The notes under the pieces: model-generated
What the model saw: the letters and a program-made list of their open reading frames with translations, nothing else
Told to the model about the DNA's origin: nothing
Databases searched by the model: none
Position numbers and translations under genes: made by a program
Shown here: positions 49,035 to 62,200 of the stretch, in pieces
Layout of the letters: each line of letters begins with the position of its first letter
How positions within the stretch are numbered: the first letter of the stretch is position 1
Source: Diploscapter coronatus
Taxonomy: Eukaryota; Nematoda; Chromadorea; Rhabditida; Rhabditidae
Reading direction: 5' to 3'
Assembly (NCBI GenBank): GCA_964036155.1
Contig: OZ038423.1
Location: 77,019,249 to 77,083,248, forward strand
DNA: 64,000 bases

Positions 49035-49343
49035 TTATTGCACTTGAAAGATAGAATGAGATAACATCGTAAATGCAAAAAGAAAAGGAAATGCTAGAGC
49101 TCTTCGAACTTTATCTATGATTTGTATTGATACCAGAAAAAATTCGAAGTTGTAATTCATCAGCGAAGAAAAAATAAGCAAAAAAGAAAAAATGGCAATG
49201 AAACTTTCAGATCTGAGGCTGCGATAAATGCAGATTTTGTTGTTTCTAAAAACAGAAAAAGAAATGAGAAAAAACTTATAAATTAACATCGAAAATAATA
49301 TAACGAAAAATAGTAGGAGGAATAAATAATAAAGTAAGTGCAT
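49035..49343 (-). pseudogene. Hydrophobic fragment, possible chemoreceptor remnant
   Basis: An open frame of 102 residues consists mostly of membrane-type segments (LLYYLFLLLFFVILFSMLIY; SESFIAIFSFLLIF). A GTTTTTAG acceptor-like site lies inside at about 49254. The second half vaguely recalls TM6-TM7 of serpentine receptors, but the conserved C-terminal Pro/Trp motifs are missing. A short upstream frame near 49525 (- strand, ATG plus a GTATTT donor) might belong to it, but a fold-back repeat lies between. It could also be chance in T-rich DNA. Confidence 0.3.
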
Positions 49344-49349
49344 TTCGAG

Positions 49350-49418
49350 CAGGGTTGAACGAAAGTATTTTTGCGAAAAAAGCTATTTTCACAAAAAAAA
49401 TACTTTCGTCAAGCCCTG
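49350..49418. repeat. 23-bp imperfect inverted repeat
   Basis: Arms 49350-49372 and 49396-49418 are reverse complements apart from about three positions (shared core CGAAAGTATTTTT). The loop is 23 nt and AT-rich. It is probably a small fold-back element near the hydrophobic fragment. Confidence 0.65.
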
Positions 49419-49704
49419 ATTTCGAGTCTAAAGGCAGTGTTAAAAACAAGTAAAGTACGAGAAGAAAATACCAGAAACGATAAATGGAAGAGCACCGTGT
49501 AGTGTGAATGAATCAAAGTTCATCAGTCAATAACTCATAGGACAGAAAATGTTCGAGTATAAAATCCAGAAAATGAAATATAATAATGAAAATTTGGTCT
49601 AGTTATTGAAAATGCCTGAAAATAAGATCAAGTCTTGCGTAATTTTTCTAATTTTCAAAAGAAGAAAAAGTAATTTACAAGACTTGGTCTAACTACGAAA
49701 GTAA

Positions 49705-52700
49705 TTACTTCTGACCCTCTTGTTCAAGATTGATGACATTGAAGCATTTCGTTGGCAGCGCGTCCCGAATCTCTTCCAAATTCCGTACCTACAATATTTG
49801 TTTTCTTCTTCAAAACACTTTCCGATAATTTATTTCTGACCTCCTTTTGCAGATGATCGATTTCGTTCTTGATTTGGACAAGTCGTCGGTCTTCTTCTGT
49901 CTTCGTCGTTTTGTGCTGCGGAACCTAAATTTCACAGGTTAATCTCTCCCCTAAATAAGTAAAAATGTGTCATAAACGGGTTCGGTAATTTTGAATATCG
50001 AAGAATGTGAAAGAGTAATGCAATTTTAGCATTTTATGAACCATTATCTCCCAATGTATATTTCTAACTTCTAATTGTAAAGCAAAAAATAAACCTGGAG
50101 CACTTTGCACACCCATTAGCAAAAGTAGCGACGGAAAGTTTGAAACAACTATGACTAGTAATAGTAAATCCTGATAGATCCAATTGTCGTGAATTAATTT
50201 CAAATGAAACTTATCGCACCTATCCTTCTCGCTAAATTGCGAATTTCCTCAAAGGCACTCATAATCGTAGATGTTTCAAACTTCCGGCCTCGGCTGAAAG
50301 AAAAAAAGACCAACAGTACCTGATTTTCAAGGTCCTCTTTAGCTAACATCTGTTCAATGGCGTCGATTTCCTTCTCCAATTCATCCAATTCTGCATTATT
50401 GACAGATTCCAAGGCGCTCAACCTAAATAGTCAACATCTTGCAGAGGATATTTAATGATAGACACTCACTTGTCAATGATTCCTTTGATGATCTCGGCCT
50501 CGGTTGAAATGCTCTCATTCGCCTCCTTCGCAGCTTTCTCAGCAAGAGCAGCCTTGCGAACAGCTTCCGCCGCCATAGATTTGTCATCGTCGGCCTATCA
50601 AATTGAAACTCATATTGCTCAATTTTAGATGCAGGGTAAAGCCAGCTACCGAGAACTGATCAGCGCTGACCAACAACTCATAAACGAATGCATTGCTTGT
50701 CATTTTATGCTTGCATATTTTTATTAGCATTTTCTATTGCTCAAAGCCGGAAAAATAATAGAATATTATTATTACACTAAACTAGTCAGTATTTGCCAGC
50801 TTTGTTAGTTTTGACAAGTAGAAACACAGGTCAGCGCTATAGCGCTTTCTGGGCGGGAGTTTTCATTTGACAGTAACGGAATGACGGCGTGATTTTTCTA
50901 TCAAATGACATGCAGTCCTTTTTAGATATGAGAAACGCCTTATCATTAGGCAAAAATGTGAAATAGTTATTCCGTTAAATGGTAATTGCCTTTCTGGGCG
51001 GGTATTTTTCTTGAGTATGTCCTTACCTGCTTCTTGTACATTTCCAAAGTGCTGTTCGTTTCTGTCAGTTCCTCGATCAGATGATCGACATCGTCCTTCA
51101 GATGAGCGGCAGACTCCTTGGTCTTCGTGACGTCTTCACTCAACTTGATAGCCTAGAAGGGAAAAATAATGAGGATTTTATTCGAAATTCTTTGAACCTT
51201 GTCCTGAACAGCCTTTGCATTCTCGCCAGCTTCAATTGCCTGGTCACGGGCTCGTTCTGCATCCGCAGAAGCAGATCCAATCGTGGTTTCAGTTTCCGCG
51301 GTCAATTTTTCAGCCTGAAACATTGAAAATTGGAGATCGAAGCTTGATCTGCCGAGAAATGTAACCTTCTTGATGGTTTCATCGATCGTGTCAAGCTTCT
51401 TCAACTCTTCGATGGCCTCTGCCTTCGACTTTTCAACCTTCTCGTTGAACGCATTCAATGTCTCCAAAGTCGCTTCCGCATCCTTCAGAGTCTGCTCTGC
51501 CAACTTGAGTGCTTCTTCTGCCTTGCCTCTGGCAGCATCGACATCTGCCATCAGTGAGTCAGCAACTTTCTAAATCAAAACGACTCGTTTCTTTTCTGTT
51601 CACATAAAATCCTCAAGACCTGTTGATCAATTGCGGACTGCAACTCGTTCCTGGCCTCGGCCGCAACTCCGTCAGCCATTTCTCTGATGTCCCTGTTCGT
51701 CTCGGCCTCCTTCTTCGTGTTTTCGATGGCATTCTTGGACTCTTCGCTGATCTTCTTCGACTCATCCATCATGGTCTGTGGGTTGACAGCTGGCAGTCTC
51801 AATCCTTCCACGGTTGTCAGAGCCTCAGCGGCAGCATTGTTGGCTTCGGCGGCAGCCTTCTTCTGCTCCTCAGCCAATTCGAGAGTTCGGCTCAGGGTCT
51901 CATTGAGTTGTTCCTGTCTGAGCTTCATTTCGGCAATTTGCTGGGAGATCTGAAAAAGGCAACGCCATCTTCTCATCTTTGTAGTTAGAAAATCTTGAAG
52001 TTCAAAATTGAAAAGTAAAGAAAATAGAAGAAAAAAAACATTTTTTTTTATGAATTGTTCACACATCTAACTTATAAGGGAAATTCCCACGTAGGAACTC
52101 AGATCTTGACGAAACCCTTCAAGTAGGAGTTTTTCAATGTTACTGATCACTATTATTACGTCAAGATCCGTAAAATAGGTACTTGGAGCCTGGAAATTGA
52201 GTGAAATCCTGCCTTCTTCTCTTTATTTGTGCAAAATGAGCCGCTCAGTGCATACTTTGTCCTTTAAACCTGACAAACTCAATAGCACTTTCAAACTTAT
52301 TACCTGGTCACCGCCATAGATCGCTTCTTTTGCTTCCTGGTGCGCCTGCTTCGCGTTCTTGTTGGCCTCGTCCGCCAATTTCTCGACTTCATCAGCCAAC
52401 TTCTCGTGCTTCGCAGCTTCTTCTCTGGTCTTCACGGCGATCTCCGACATCTGCTTGCTCTGTTCACCGTACTTCTTGCCAGCGTTGGTGGCCAACTCAA
52501 GCTGGGTCTGTCCTTCAGTCTCCAGGTAGTGCAAGGCATTCTCGAGTTCGCTTCGAGCCTGTTCGTTGATATGCTTCCATCTCCTGAAATTTAGATTTTA
52601 AAATTGTGTTCATTTGCTAAAGTAGGGCTTACCTGAGAGAAGTCTCAGTGCCCTCAGCCTTGTCCTTCGCCTTCTTGATCAACTCATCCACTCCCTTGAC

Positions 52701-55700
52701 ATTGGCAAGTGCATCAGAGACGTCCTTTCGCAGTTGAGCCACTTGACCGACCAGCGCAGAGTCATCAGATTCGAGTTTCTTCGCAACTGCATCAGCCAGT
52801 TCGTTGACTTCCTTGGCGACGGCCTTCACCTTTTCGTCGAATGCCGTGTCGTTGACTGGAGCAGGATTCTCGATGATTTCCTTCAGGGTGTTGTCGAGGT
52901 TCTTGACGCTGCTGCGGAAAGCGTTGACTCGAGTCTGGATCAAAGTGTAGCAGTCGTCACAAGGCAAACAGCCAGAGTTGATTCCATATCGGTTCTCCAC
53001 GCACATGTCGCAGCGTCTGCCTTCGATATGTTCGCGGCAAAGACACTGTCCGGTCTTGACGTCGCATTGTGGACTCTCGCTGCCAATGGGCTCGCAGTCA
53101 CATGGCTGGCATCCGGTTGAGCTGAAGCCGAAGTGGTAGGCCGCGCACTCGTCGCACCGTCTTCCAGTCACACCGGCCTTGCACTTGCATTGACCAGTTA
53201 TGAGATCACAGGTCGAGTCGACCGAGCCCATCACATCACAGCCACACTCCTGGCAGCCAGCTCCGGAAGAAATGTTGTAGTAGCCATGCTCGCACTGTTC
53301 ACACTGAAATCCGACGACGTGCGGCAAACAGTCGCACTGTCCGTCAGTCTGGCTGCATTCCAAAGCGGTGTAGTCATTCGTAGGTCGCTTGGTTCCTGCA
53401 ATTCGAAATTTATTATTTTTCCGGCAGAGAATTGGCAGTATACCTGGTGCAAAGCATCCGCATTCCTTACAGTCTCCCTTCGGCTCGATGAGTGCGTCGC
53501 CCCAGTAGCCTGGCTTGCATTTCTCGCAATTGAATCCAATCGTATTGTAGATGCACTTCTTGCACTCGCCAGTGATTTTGTCGCAGTTGCCGATCGAGTT
53601 CGTATCAGTGTTGCCAGAGCATTGACATTCCTTGAAAAGAGACGACTTTGAGAGGCCAGATGCTGTAAAACTACCTTGCAAGCTTCGCCGTCTTTTGGAT
53701 TTCCAAAGTAGCCGTCTGAGCACTCATCACATCGCCTTCCAGTGTACCCAACGGGGCATTCTGTACAGAGAACGTCGCCATCGGAGTGAAGAATGCAAGG
53801 ACCGTCCTCTGAATTCACCTACTGATTTCAAATTATTTTTGGCGAAAAGAACCTGGACAAGGGCATTTCTCGCAATCCTCCTCAGTTCCCTTCAGTGCAT
53901 CACCATAATATCCTCGAGCGCATCGTTCGCAGGTATCGCCAGCAGTGTTGTGGTTGCAAATACATGCTCCAGATTCAGCTTCGCAGCTGTCAGAATGTCC
54001 GTGGCAATCGCACTTGATGCATCGATCGAATGGTCCACCATATTTCTTCTCACGACGATAGCCAGAAGCGCAAGACTCACAGAACTGACCAACAAATCTA
54101 TAAATGCGGTTGCATATAAGAACGTACCATGATAGAGGATAGTTTGAACATAAAACATAAACGTGATTTTTGACATCAAATTTGGGAAATTTAATTTTGA
54201 ATCGATTTGAATTAGCTTTTGTATGACTGAATAAATATCATGGTCCAAAGATGAGCTGATTTTCAGCTGAACCAGTTCACGACGATCTGATAAATGGTCG
54301 AATAGAAAAAGATTTATATGCTCAAATTTGAATCTCAACTGTGAGACACCTACCCGTGAAGACATTCGCAGTGCTCAATCCACTTGGCAGGTCGTGGATC
54401 AGAAGCAGTTGGTGTCAATCCTGCCGTTCCAAGTTGGACATTCGATAGGTAGCCAATGTCTAAATCACTTTGGTTTTCTCAATGATTTGACATCCAATGC
54501 AGTTTGTAAAAATTTGCATTACTCCAAATTTTTCATGCCGCTGAATAATCCCATGTAAATGTGCCGATCCGTTAGAAATTGCGAATTTCGACTGCAGCAG
54601 TCTAATTATGAAAATCTGCCAAGTTTCAGCAGAATCGGCACATTCCATATAGATGAAAGCAGCATGAGAATATCGTGATGCAAACTTTCGGGCGGTACTG
54701 TCGCATTTCAATGCATGCATACCTTTATACGAGTAAGTTCCTCTGATCTGCAGTGAAGTGACATTCGATAGGATTCCGATAAAGTCGAGTTCGTTGAGTC
54801 GCGGATGCCAGCCGAACTGAGGATCGGCGTGAATGCGGAATCGGTAGGTCTGTGGCTCAGAAGTTGGCAGACGATGGCCTTGATTGACGATAGAAGTAGT
54901 CAGTTCCTGTCCATCGGCACCTCGGATGATAATATCACTAGAATTATTGTGTTGCTTATTTTTTTTAGAATGTTAGACTTTGTCTTACGTGTAGCTGTTA
55001 GTCTGAGCCTGTCCTTTGGCGACTCTTAACGTGAAGATGAGATCTTGATTGTAAGAGCTTCGCTGGTCGCCCAAGAATTGTTCAGGTCCCACGAAGTAAA
55101 CAGGCGAATTGTCGACATCGCTGACTGCAACCGCCTTGTCCAATTCAGCCCATTGGGCATCTTGCGGTCCAAGTCGAGACATTGCACTCCACTTCTCCTT
55201 GCTTTCAACGAACTCGGATGAAATGTTCATTGCATAGTAGTTCTCGGCGGTCTGGCAGATCGATGAGTGACCGTAGCAGAAGCAAGGCGTGCAACCGAAC
55301 TGTAAAATTTTTGGAATTAGGATCTTTCCAAACAAACTAAGACGTCTCTTACCTGGTTGTCTTTAGAGAGATCGAAATAGCCCGGTTTGCACTTGTTGCA
55401 CTGCCTTCCTTCCACATTGGATTTGCAGGTGCAAGTTCCAGTAGCGGGATCACAGCGAGGAGAGTTGGCGAAAGAACCAGCCACTTCACAACCGCAGTCC
55501 TTGCAACCAGTCGGACCAAATTCGAAGAATCCGTCAAGGCATTGATCACAGAATTTGCCTCCTACGCCTGGCTTACACTGACACTGGCCTTCTTCGTTGC
55601 ATTGTGTGGTCAATGATCCGACCTAATGATACGATTTGTGAGAGTGAAAATAAAAATTCGAGTTTTCAAGTTTACCTCATTGCATCCGCATGGAACGCAA

Positions 55701-57852
55701 TAGTTGTCTCCCGGGCGACGCCAATGGTTAGAAACGCACTCTTCACAGTGGACACCTTGCGTATTTCCTTGGCAATCGATGCAATGCCCTCCGTGACCGG
55801 TTTTCTCGAAGAGCTCCTGATCGAAGTAGCAGCGATTGGAGAGTTGACTGCAGTTGCAGGCGATGCACTCGTTGGCCTCGTTGGCCGTGCCAGCTTTCCA
55901 CGGTCGGTCATTGAAGAAAGGAAGACATTCATTGCAGTCGGCTCCTAATATATCAATTATATCAATTGATGCCATCAAATTACACAGGACGTTCCTCTTT
56001 CCAATGCTCGGGATCCCCTAGCGATAAGCGATGCGAAATGGAATCCTTGGCTCCTTTACTCAGATATCCTAGCCTGCGAACTCTCTCTATCCCTTTTCGC
56101 TACACTGTCTGTTGGTCAGAGAAAGATCTCTCTCCCTCTCGCTAGCATAGGGTCCCAATGTAGGCAGTGATATCGTACTGAAAGATTGGGGAGCGGCGAA
56201 CAAGTTAGCCAATTCAAGTTAAATCCGCAACGTGGTACGCGGCGCCTTCTAGGACTTTTCTCGGAATGTACAGTTGTGTGTGGTAGCAGAAACGAATTTT
56301 TGGAAAGAAGAATGTGTCTTGTGAATTGAACAGTATTTATTTTACATACCTTGCGTGTTGTGCTCACATCGACAGACCAGTCGATTCTCCCCATCAACAG
56401 ATGACGATCTGACACACTCTGACGCGTGACCATTGCATTTGCATCGACCACCAACGGCAAAGTCAGAAATGGCATAATAATAGCTGCGACGGACCTAATG
56501 GGTAAATATGATGGAATAAAATAGACTGCAAGGTTGCCTGTGGATCCCCGAAGACTTCATCACCGAAAGTGTTCATGCGGTTGAGAACGATCTTGATGGC
56601 AGAGGCAGTGACCCATTCTTGCAGAACTTCAGAATCCTCAAAGGCATGAGCAGATGGTCGTCCTTCCAGGGTCGAAAATGCAATATTTCCACCAGTGATA
56701 GGAGAGATGTCGGAGAATTCCTGCATTTGTATTTTCAGCATTGTATTCGGAAAATATTAACCTTTGTGCATTGAGCGACAGCCTCATTTCCGGGCAGAAT
56801 CGGAGCCTTGTCAGGAAGAACGTAAGTAGCTCGGCAAGAGCCTCTGTAAGCAATCGCTGGTTTTGACAAGAAGTCTTGATTATAACTAACGAGTAATATT
56901 GCCAAGGAACCCATTCGTCATCGGGATGTATTTTCTTGTAGATGGCAAAGGACTCGGGTCGGGGCGAGATGAACTTCAATCGAACGTAGGTGATATCAAA
57001 TGTCTTGCCTAAACGTTAAGAATTTTTCAAATTCTGCTATTCTAGAAAGTGAATAAACAGAAGTATCTCATCACAAATGAACTAATGCATGAAGTGCACA
57101 TCCGATCCGCGTGCGCAGATTTTATTTAAAGTCCTGGTTCATTCAATGACTTTTTCGTACCGAGATTGAGCGTAAGATTAACGCTGTTCGGGTATTGCAT
57201 TCCCTCGAGCATTGTATCTGACTGCCACCACGTCTCGTTGTTCGCATTGTTGAAGTCCGTCAGATATTTCGCTGGATGAGCATGTTGCTAAAAATTGGCC
57301 TTCTTGAATAGCGAAGAGTGAAGTTTGCTGTTTGTTTTTTTTCCTTTGGGCTTTGAAAAGTAATTCTTTGTTAATGAAAATTGAACTGTGTGTCATATTG
57401 GTTCTTGCTCATGAATATGGATTAAAATAGCTTGCTGATAAGCATACCGGATACTGTGCATCACAAATATCGCAGACCGACCGCTGGCCGGTATGACCCG
57501 ACTGAACGCAATACCGAGTTCGCGTCTTTTCACCGCAAGTATTTGTTACTTCTACCTAAAATTCGCATGCTTTAACTCAAATAATCACCAAAATTGCGTA
57601 CTTCTAAATTAAAGGCTGCATTAATAAAATCAGGAACGCATCGTTGAGGTGCTCGTGTTTCTCGGTCATAACAAGGGTTTCCATCTGAAGACACAATTAA
57701 AAAGAAAATATTTTTCTAAATAACATACCAGCTCCATAATGGTGTGGATCGATGGAGGGATAAAGCTCGGCCGGCTGCCCTCGACTCAGCTCAGGCAACG
57801 ACAATAGAAGAATATGCAATAGAGATATTTGACGCGACGACGGACTCCGCAT
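49705..57852 (-). CDS. lam-2: Laminin gamma chain (26 exons, 1640 residues)
   Basis: The gamma subunit of the laminin heterotrimer, a secreted basement-membrane scaffold. Exons run from 57729-57852 (ATG and signal peptide, [15 protein letters not shown]) through 57602-57684, 57448-57555, 57161-57287, 56891-57008, 56762-56843, 56538-56720, 56350-56494, 55676-55944, 55353-55622, 54989-55299, 54723-54937, 54354-54459, 53853-54097, 53675-53808, 53444-53630, 52633-53395, 52304-52583, 51620-51949, 51366-51569, 51198-51314, 51027-51152, 50470-50594, 50320-50422, 49841-49924 to 49705-49788 (TAA); total 4923 nt. The laminin N-terminal domain reaches about residue 300 ([40 protein letters not shown]). 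Then come Cys-rich EGF-like repeats, the L4 module (about 515-700), more EGF-like repeats to about 1050, and a coiled coil with a C-terminal LPTKCFN cysteine that pairs with the beta chain. Human LAMC1 aligns throughout (1609 residues). The exon ending at 56538 uses a GC donor. Confidence 0.96.
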
Positions 57853-60800
57853 AATTGGAACCACTCAATTTGAGCTAAATCATCCGTTTTCAGTAGTTTC
57901 AAAAGGCAAACCAAAATTACCTGATGATGATCTAACTAGAATAATAAATATCGGCTAGCTAATTATAGCTGCCTCATAGAGCTGAGTTGACGAAGTAGAA
58001 AGGAATACTAGACTATCGAGGTACAATTCAAAAATAGGCAACAAATTACGCCTAAACTTTGTAAAGTTTTTATTTGAACGTCAAAAATTGCTATAGTTTT
58101 TTGGAACGCAATGAAAATAAATTTGTGAGAGGGAGTCGGGGAAGAGAAACTGCGGAGAGAGGCCGTTTATCAAATTCGTGCGAATATAAAAAGTTCACTA
58201 AGACATTGGCGTCTGTGGAAAACCAAAGATATTGGAGATGAGTCAGGATAATTGCAAAAAGTCTATCGGCGATAGCAAAGTGATAAGATGTAAAATCAAT
58301 GAGTGAGATAAATATCACATAGTTAATTTTTATCATATTGCTCAGAATCTGAAAAATACGACGATTCATTTTCATAAGTAAAAATAAGGAAATTTATGAT
58401 GATAATGATTACTGATAAATCAAAGATCTACTCTAAAGATCAAGATAAAAAAAACATTACGATATTGACTATCCGAGATTTATATGGCAAGTCCATAAAT
58501 CTCAAAAATTTTATGTCAAGGGTCAAGAGAAAATGGATTGTCACTTTATCAAGTATCAGGACTATGAGGACATTAGTGCGCTGCGCGGCTCGCTTTGTCA
58601 TATTTGCAATATGATAAGAAATGTGGACGAACGCCTGCCGAAACGACCTGCGCAATCGATACGAAGGTCGGCTGTGGAAGGGAGAAAGATACAGGAGAGG
58701 GATGAATGGGTGGATCGTACTGCAGGACATTGAGACAGTGACAGTGGATTAGCAAATATAAATTACTAGATATCACTGATTATGCAATGTGAAATGACGT
58801 CATAGAAGTAGAATACTCGTAGAGCTTCCAAGCAGATATTTCAACTCGCATTTCGGGGTAATTGTTTGCACAAATAGACTATCAGGGGTGTTAGTGGAAT
58901 TTTTTGAAGAAAAAATGAAATAAACAAATTTTCTAGTTTAAAACATCCATTATCCAAAATGAATATTTCGCAAACGAAATATCGCTTGTGCCTTTTTGCG
59001 CTTAAATATTTTAGGCTGGTTTTTGCTACGAAATCATTTTATCAGATGTATAGTCGATTTAGTGGTGGACTTCTATGACATTTGGGGTTTGAAGGGCACT
59101 TTCTTTCCAAATTTTTGGCTTCAGACTAGTACGTTTCTACCACAAAAGTATTTTTGCGAGGAGCGGAGCTTGGGAGCTCATTATTCGAATTTAAAGCAAG
59201 TTTCACGTTGAACATGAAGCAACTAACAAGGAAAATTGGTAAGAAAATAAAAATTCCATTTAAAATTTTCAAAGAATATCCTGAACTCGCAATATTTGAT
59301 CATAAAGCGTCAACAGAATAGTTTGTCTTATAGATTTGGAAAAAACCCATCGAGTCATTTGAAAAAGGGCGGCCATCTGCGAAAAGTTTCGTGAACAGAG
59401 ATGCGAAATCTCAGTAAACATGGAAAGCTGCGACCGACTCTTTGAGACGGCAAAAAGTGCTGTCTGCAGGGGTTTTTAGTGTTCAGGAGAAGCAACTCTT
59501 CCATTGCATGGATGAGAATAAAGGTGCATTATGAACTGTAAATATTCTGCAAGAAAAGCAACAACGGATATCTCATAAACATGTTGTAAAATTCATCAGG
59601 TTCACCAACTTTTCAAGAGAACATGCAAGATATGAGTTAATGTCTAAATTTTGAAAGAATTTAAGCATTTTCTACTGAAACTACTTAAACAATTGTTCAG
59701 AACAGAAATTTCGCAATGGCATCTCAAGATAGACAACATATTCATAGCAATTTTATAGAACAATAATCGCTAAGTGCCTCCTATGCTAATAAAGTAGATC
59801 GATCAATAGGGATGGTAAGATGAGAGAGCAGCATATTGAGTTGGGATTGGCAAAGAAAGAGAGACACTGAGATAGAGTAGGGCGAGGAGAGACAGAAAGT
59901 GAGGAAGGGACCCCCAGAAAGTACACAGGTCCTAACAGGTCGAATACGTGAAAGAGAGCTTGGCTGCATTGCTGCATATGCGAATATGCAAAGACAAGAG
60001 TCGGGCTATTTCGCATACTTATCGTTGAGAAGTTTACTAAACAGTAAAATGGGAAAGGATAGAACAATTTCGGCAAACACATTCCCATTATTATAGAAGC
60101 TTAGAAAAAGTGACAAGTTAAAATATGGAAATTCCAAGGAGAGCGACATATTTTGGCGTAAACTCTGACACTCTATTTCAGCAGTTAATAAATTCCAAAT
60201 TGTAAATGCCTGAATTAAAAACTGAAATGAATTCGTAAATTTAATGAACTGAAAATTCGAAAGGTGTTTTTCATAATTTGTCCGATCGCTACAGAAGAAG
60301 TTTTGACTCGCGCAGCTGCGTGTTGTGGGGCCACCAAAATTTGAGGAAACGGAAAATTTACTCCATCTCTTTATTTGATGAGAGAAAAAGATTCGGCAAG
60401 AAATAGCGAGTGGATGGAAGGAGGAAAAACGGCAAGTATTATGAGCACCATCTGGACGTGATCAGAGAGTGGCGGAATTCGGAGATTACCGAGCAAAAAG
60501 ACACCACGCGCGTTATGGGTTAAGGAAACGTATAACTATCAGAAATTAATTGATCGAAAAATGATTTAATTGGAAACAAATTCTGGAGATAGTCGTAATA
60601 ACGAAGACGAATATTGATCATGATTCATGAAGGAATATATGAATCTTATGTCAAAATTTTAGATCAGTTTAGTCAATCTCACGAAATTCAAAAAGAACAC
60701 AAATTTAGGATGGGACTACATGCTACATTTGAAAAACTGCGCAGAAAATGTTGATTCGTAAAGTTTTCTTAACATGCGCGCGATACACCGTCCTTGCATA

Positions 60801-62200
60801 AAGACAATGTGTTAGAAGCATCAGGACGAAATAGTGCCGAAAATGAGATGCGCAAGAGATGAAGAGATTCTGAATCATTCAACCGAGAGAAAGCGTCGTT
60901 TCGACCGTCGATATAAGGGCGACCGGCCATCGCATTAACCATCTAATAATCACTTAACAACTGATTGCAGTCCTAATTATCAGCTTATCGTAAGGTAATC
61001 GGAATAATCGAAGGTGAAATGTTATTCTTTCAAATCAATCAACTCTAATAGATCTCATAGGACAAAATTACTTTATGATCAATAAAGACTAAATGAAGTG
61101 CAAAATTCTGCCGAGAAAGTGTTGGGTATGACACAATACATCGATTCGATTGTGTCTATGTGCCGTATTATCTCGACAGAGATATGATGAGCTAGAGACA
61201 GTGCATATCTGAGATGCTACAGAGAAAGACAGAGAAAGGTCACTTTCCCACTTCTCTTGGCCGGTCAGTCAGCAGCAACCACAAACAGCAATGCGACAAG
61301 ACAATGTTAGGGGGCGGAGATTGGAGGAATTCGCCAACATTCTGTTGATATGACGTTCGAATATGTCGAATATGCATATAACTCATGTTCGACACAAATT
61401 CCATCTAATTTATAAAGTATTTAAAGTCGGGGATTACGCACAAATGAACAATATCATGATGGAAGGAAGGAAGGATCGATTCAGTGCAAACTTTTTTTCT
61501 GCACTTTTATCAACACCCTCTGCCAGCTAAATGATAGAAAATGACTTTATAGTCCAAGATATTTAGGAAAAGTTCGAGAGAAAGATGCACAGAATAGCGG
61601 AACAATGTTGAAAATTTACAAAAACAATCCGCTTCTGAAAAAATCGATCTCAAAATATGTACTAGAAGGAAAAAACATTCTACACACATTGTTATGACAA
61701 ATTGTTGTGAGATTGTGAGTGAAAGGCGATACTATGCATTAGTGATATGGGGATGATGGCCTGTGATTGTTGAGAGCCACTGGAAAAGCCAGAGGGCGGG
61801 TCAGAACAAGGGAGGAGGGAGAGTGGATAGGAAATCCTAGTAGCACATCCTGGGTCGTTTTCTTTGGAGAGCACAATCTCCAGATATCCAAAGAGATCAT
61901 CCCTTTCCTATCTCTCATCATTAGGATCAGCGATTTTTTATCGGGCTGTCTGAGACCGAGACACAAAAAATACTCCCAATATCCTTTCTTCTTCTTCTGC
62001 CAACTGTTACACTTTCGATATTGAGGCACGTAAAAAGTGGAACGATTTATGCGAGAGGTCGGAAGGGTATAGGAAATGGAAGAAATATCGTGCGATGAGC
62101 AAGAGATAGGCCAGCGAAGGCTTCGGATTTCATATATCGACTTTATTATATGACTTATGCTATCGAATAATAAATTACTATAATTGATTTTATATGGGGA
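57853..62200. promoter_or_regulatory. Long non-coding stretch upstream of laminin gamma
   Basis: About 4.3 kb with no supported exon. Short ORFs (58396-58614, 58440-58730, 59786-60088 and others) have no domain and no splice context. Purine-rich tracts lie around 59815-59910 and 61195-61245. It presumably contains laminin gamma regulatory sequence and the 3' UTR of the VWA gene (- strand, ending at 62201). Confidence 0.4.

Larger units (their letters stand above)
47718..49704. other. Intergenic stretch between srg and laminin gamma
   Basis: AT-rich, with no supported gene apart from the hydrophobic fragment at 49035-49343. It includes the 3' UTR of laminin gamma and the fold-back at 49350-49418. 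Confidence 0.4.

Noticed and set aside
52734..53651. Long + strand ORFs (128 and 172 residues) across the laminin gamma gene
   Set aside because: They are antisense to the laminin EGF-like and coiled-coil exon at 52633-53395 and its neighbour; their open frames follow from the codon bias of that exon.
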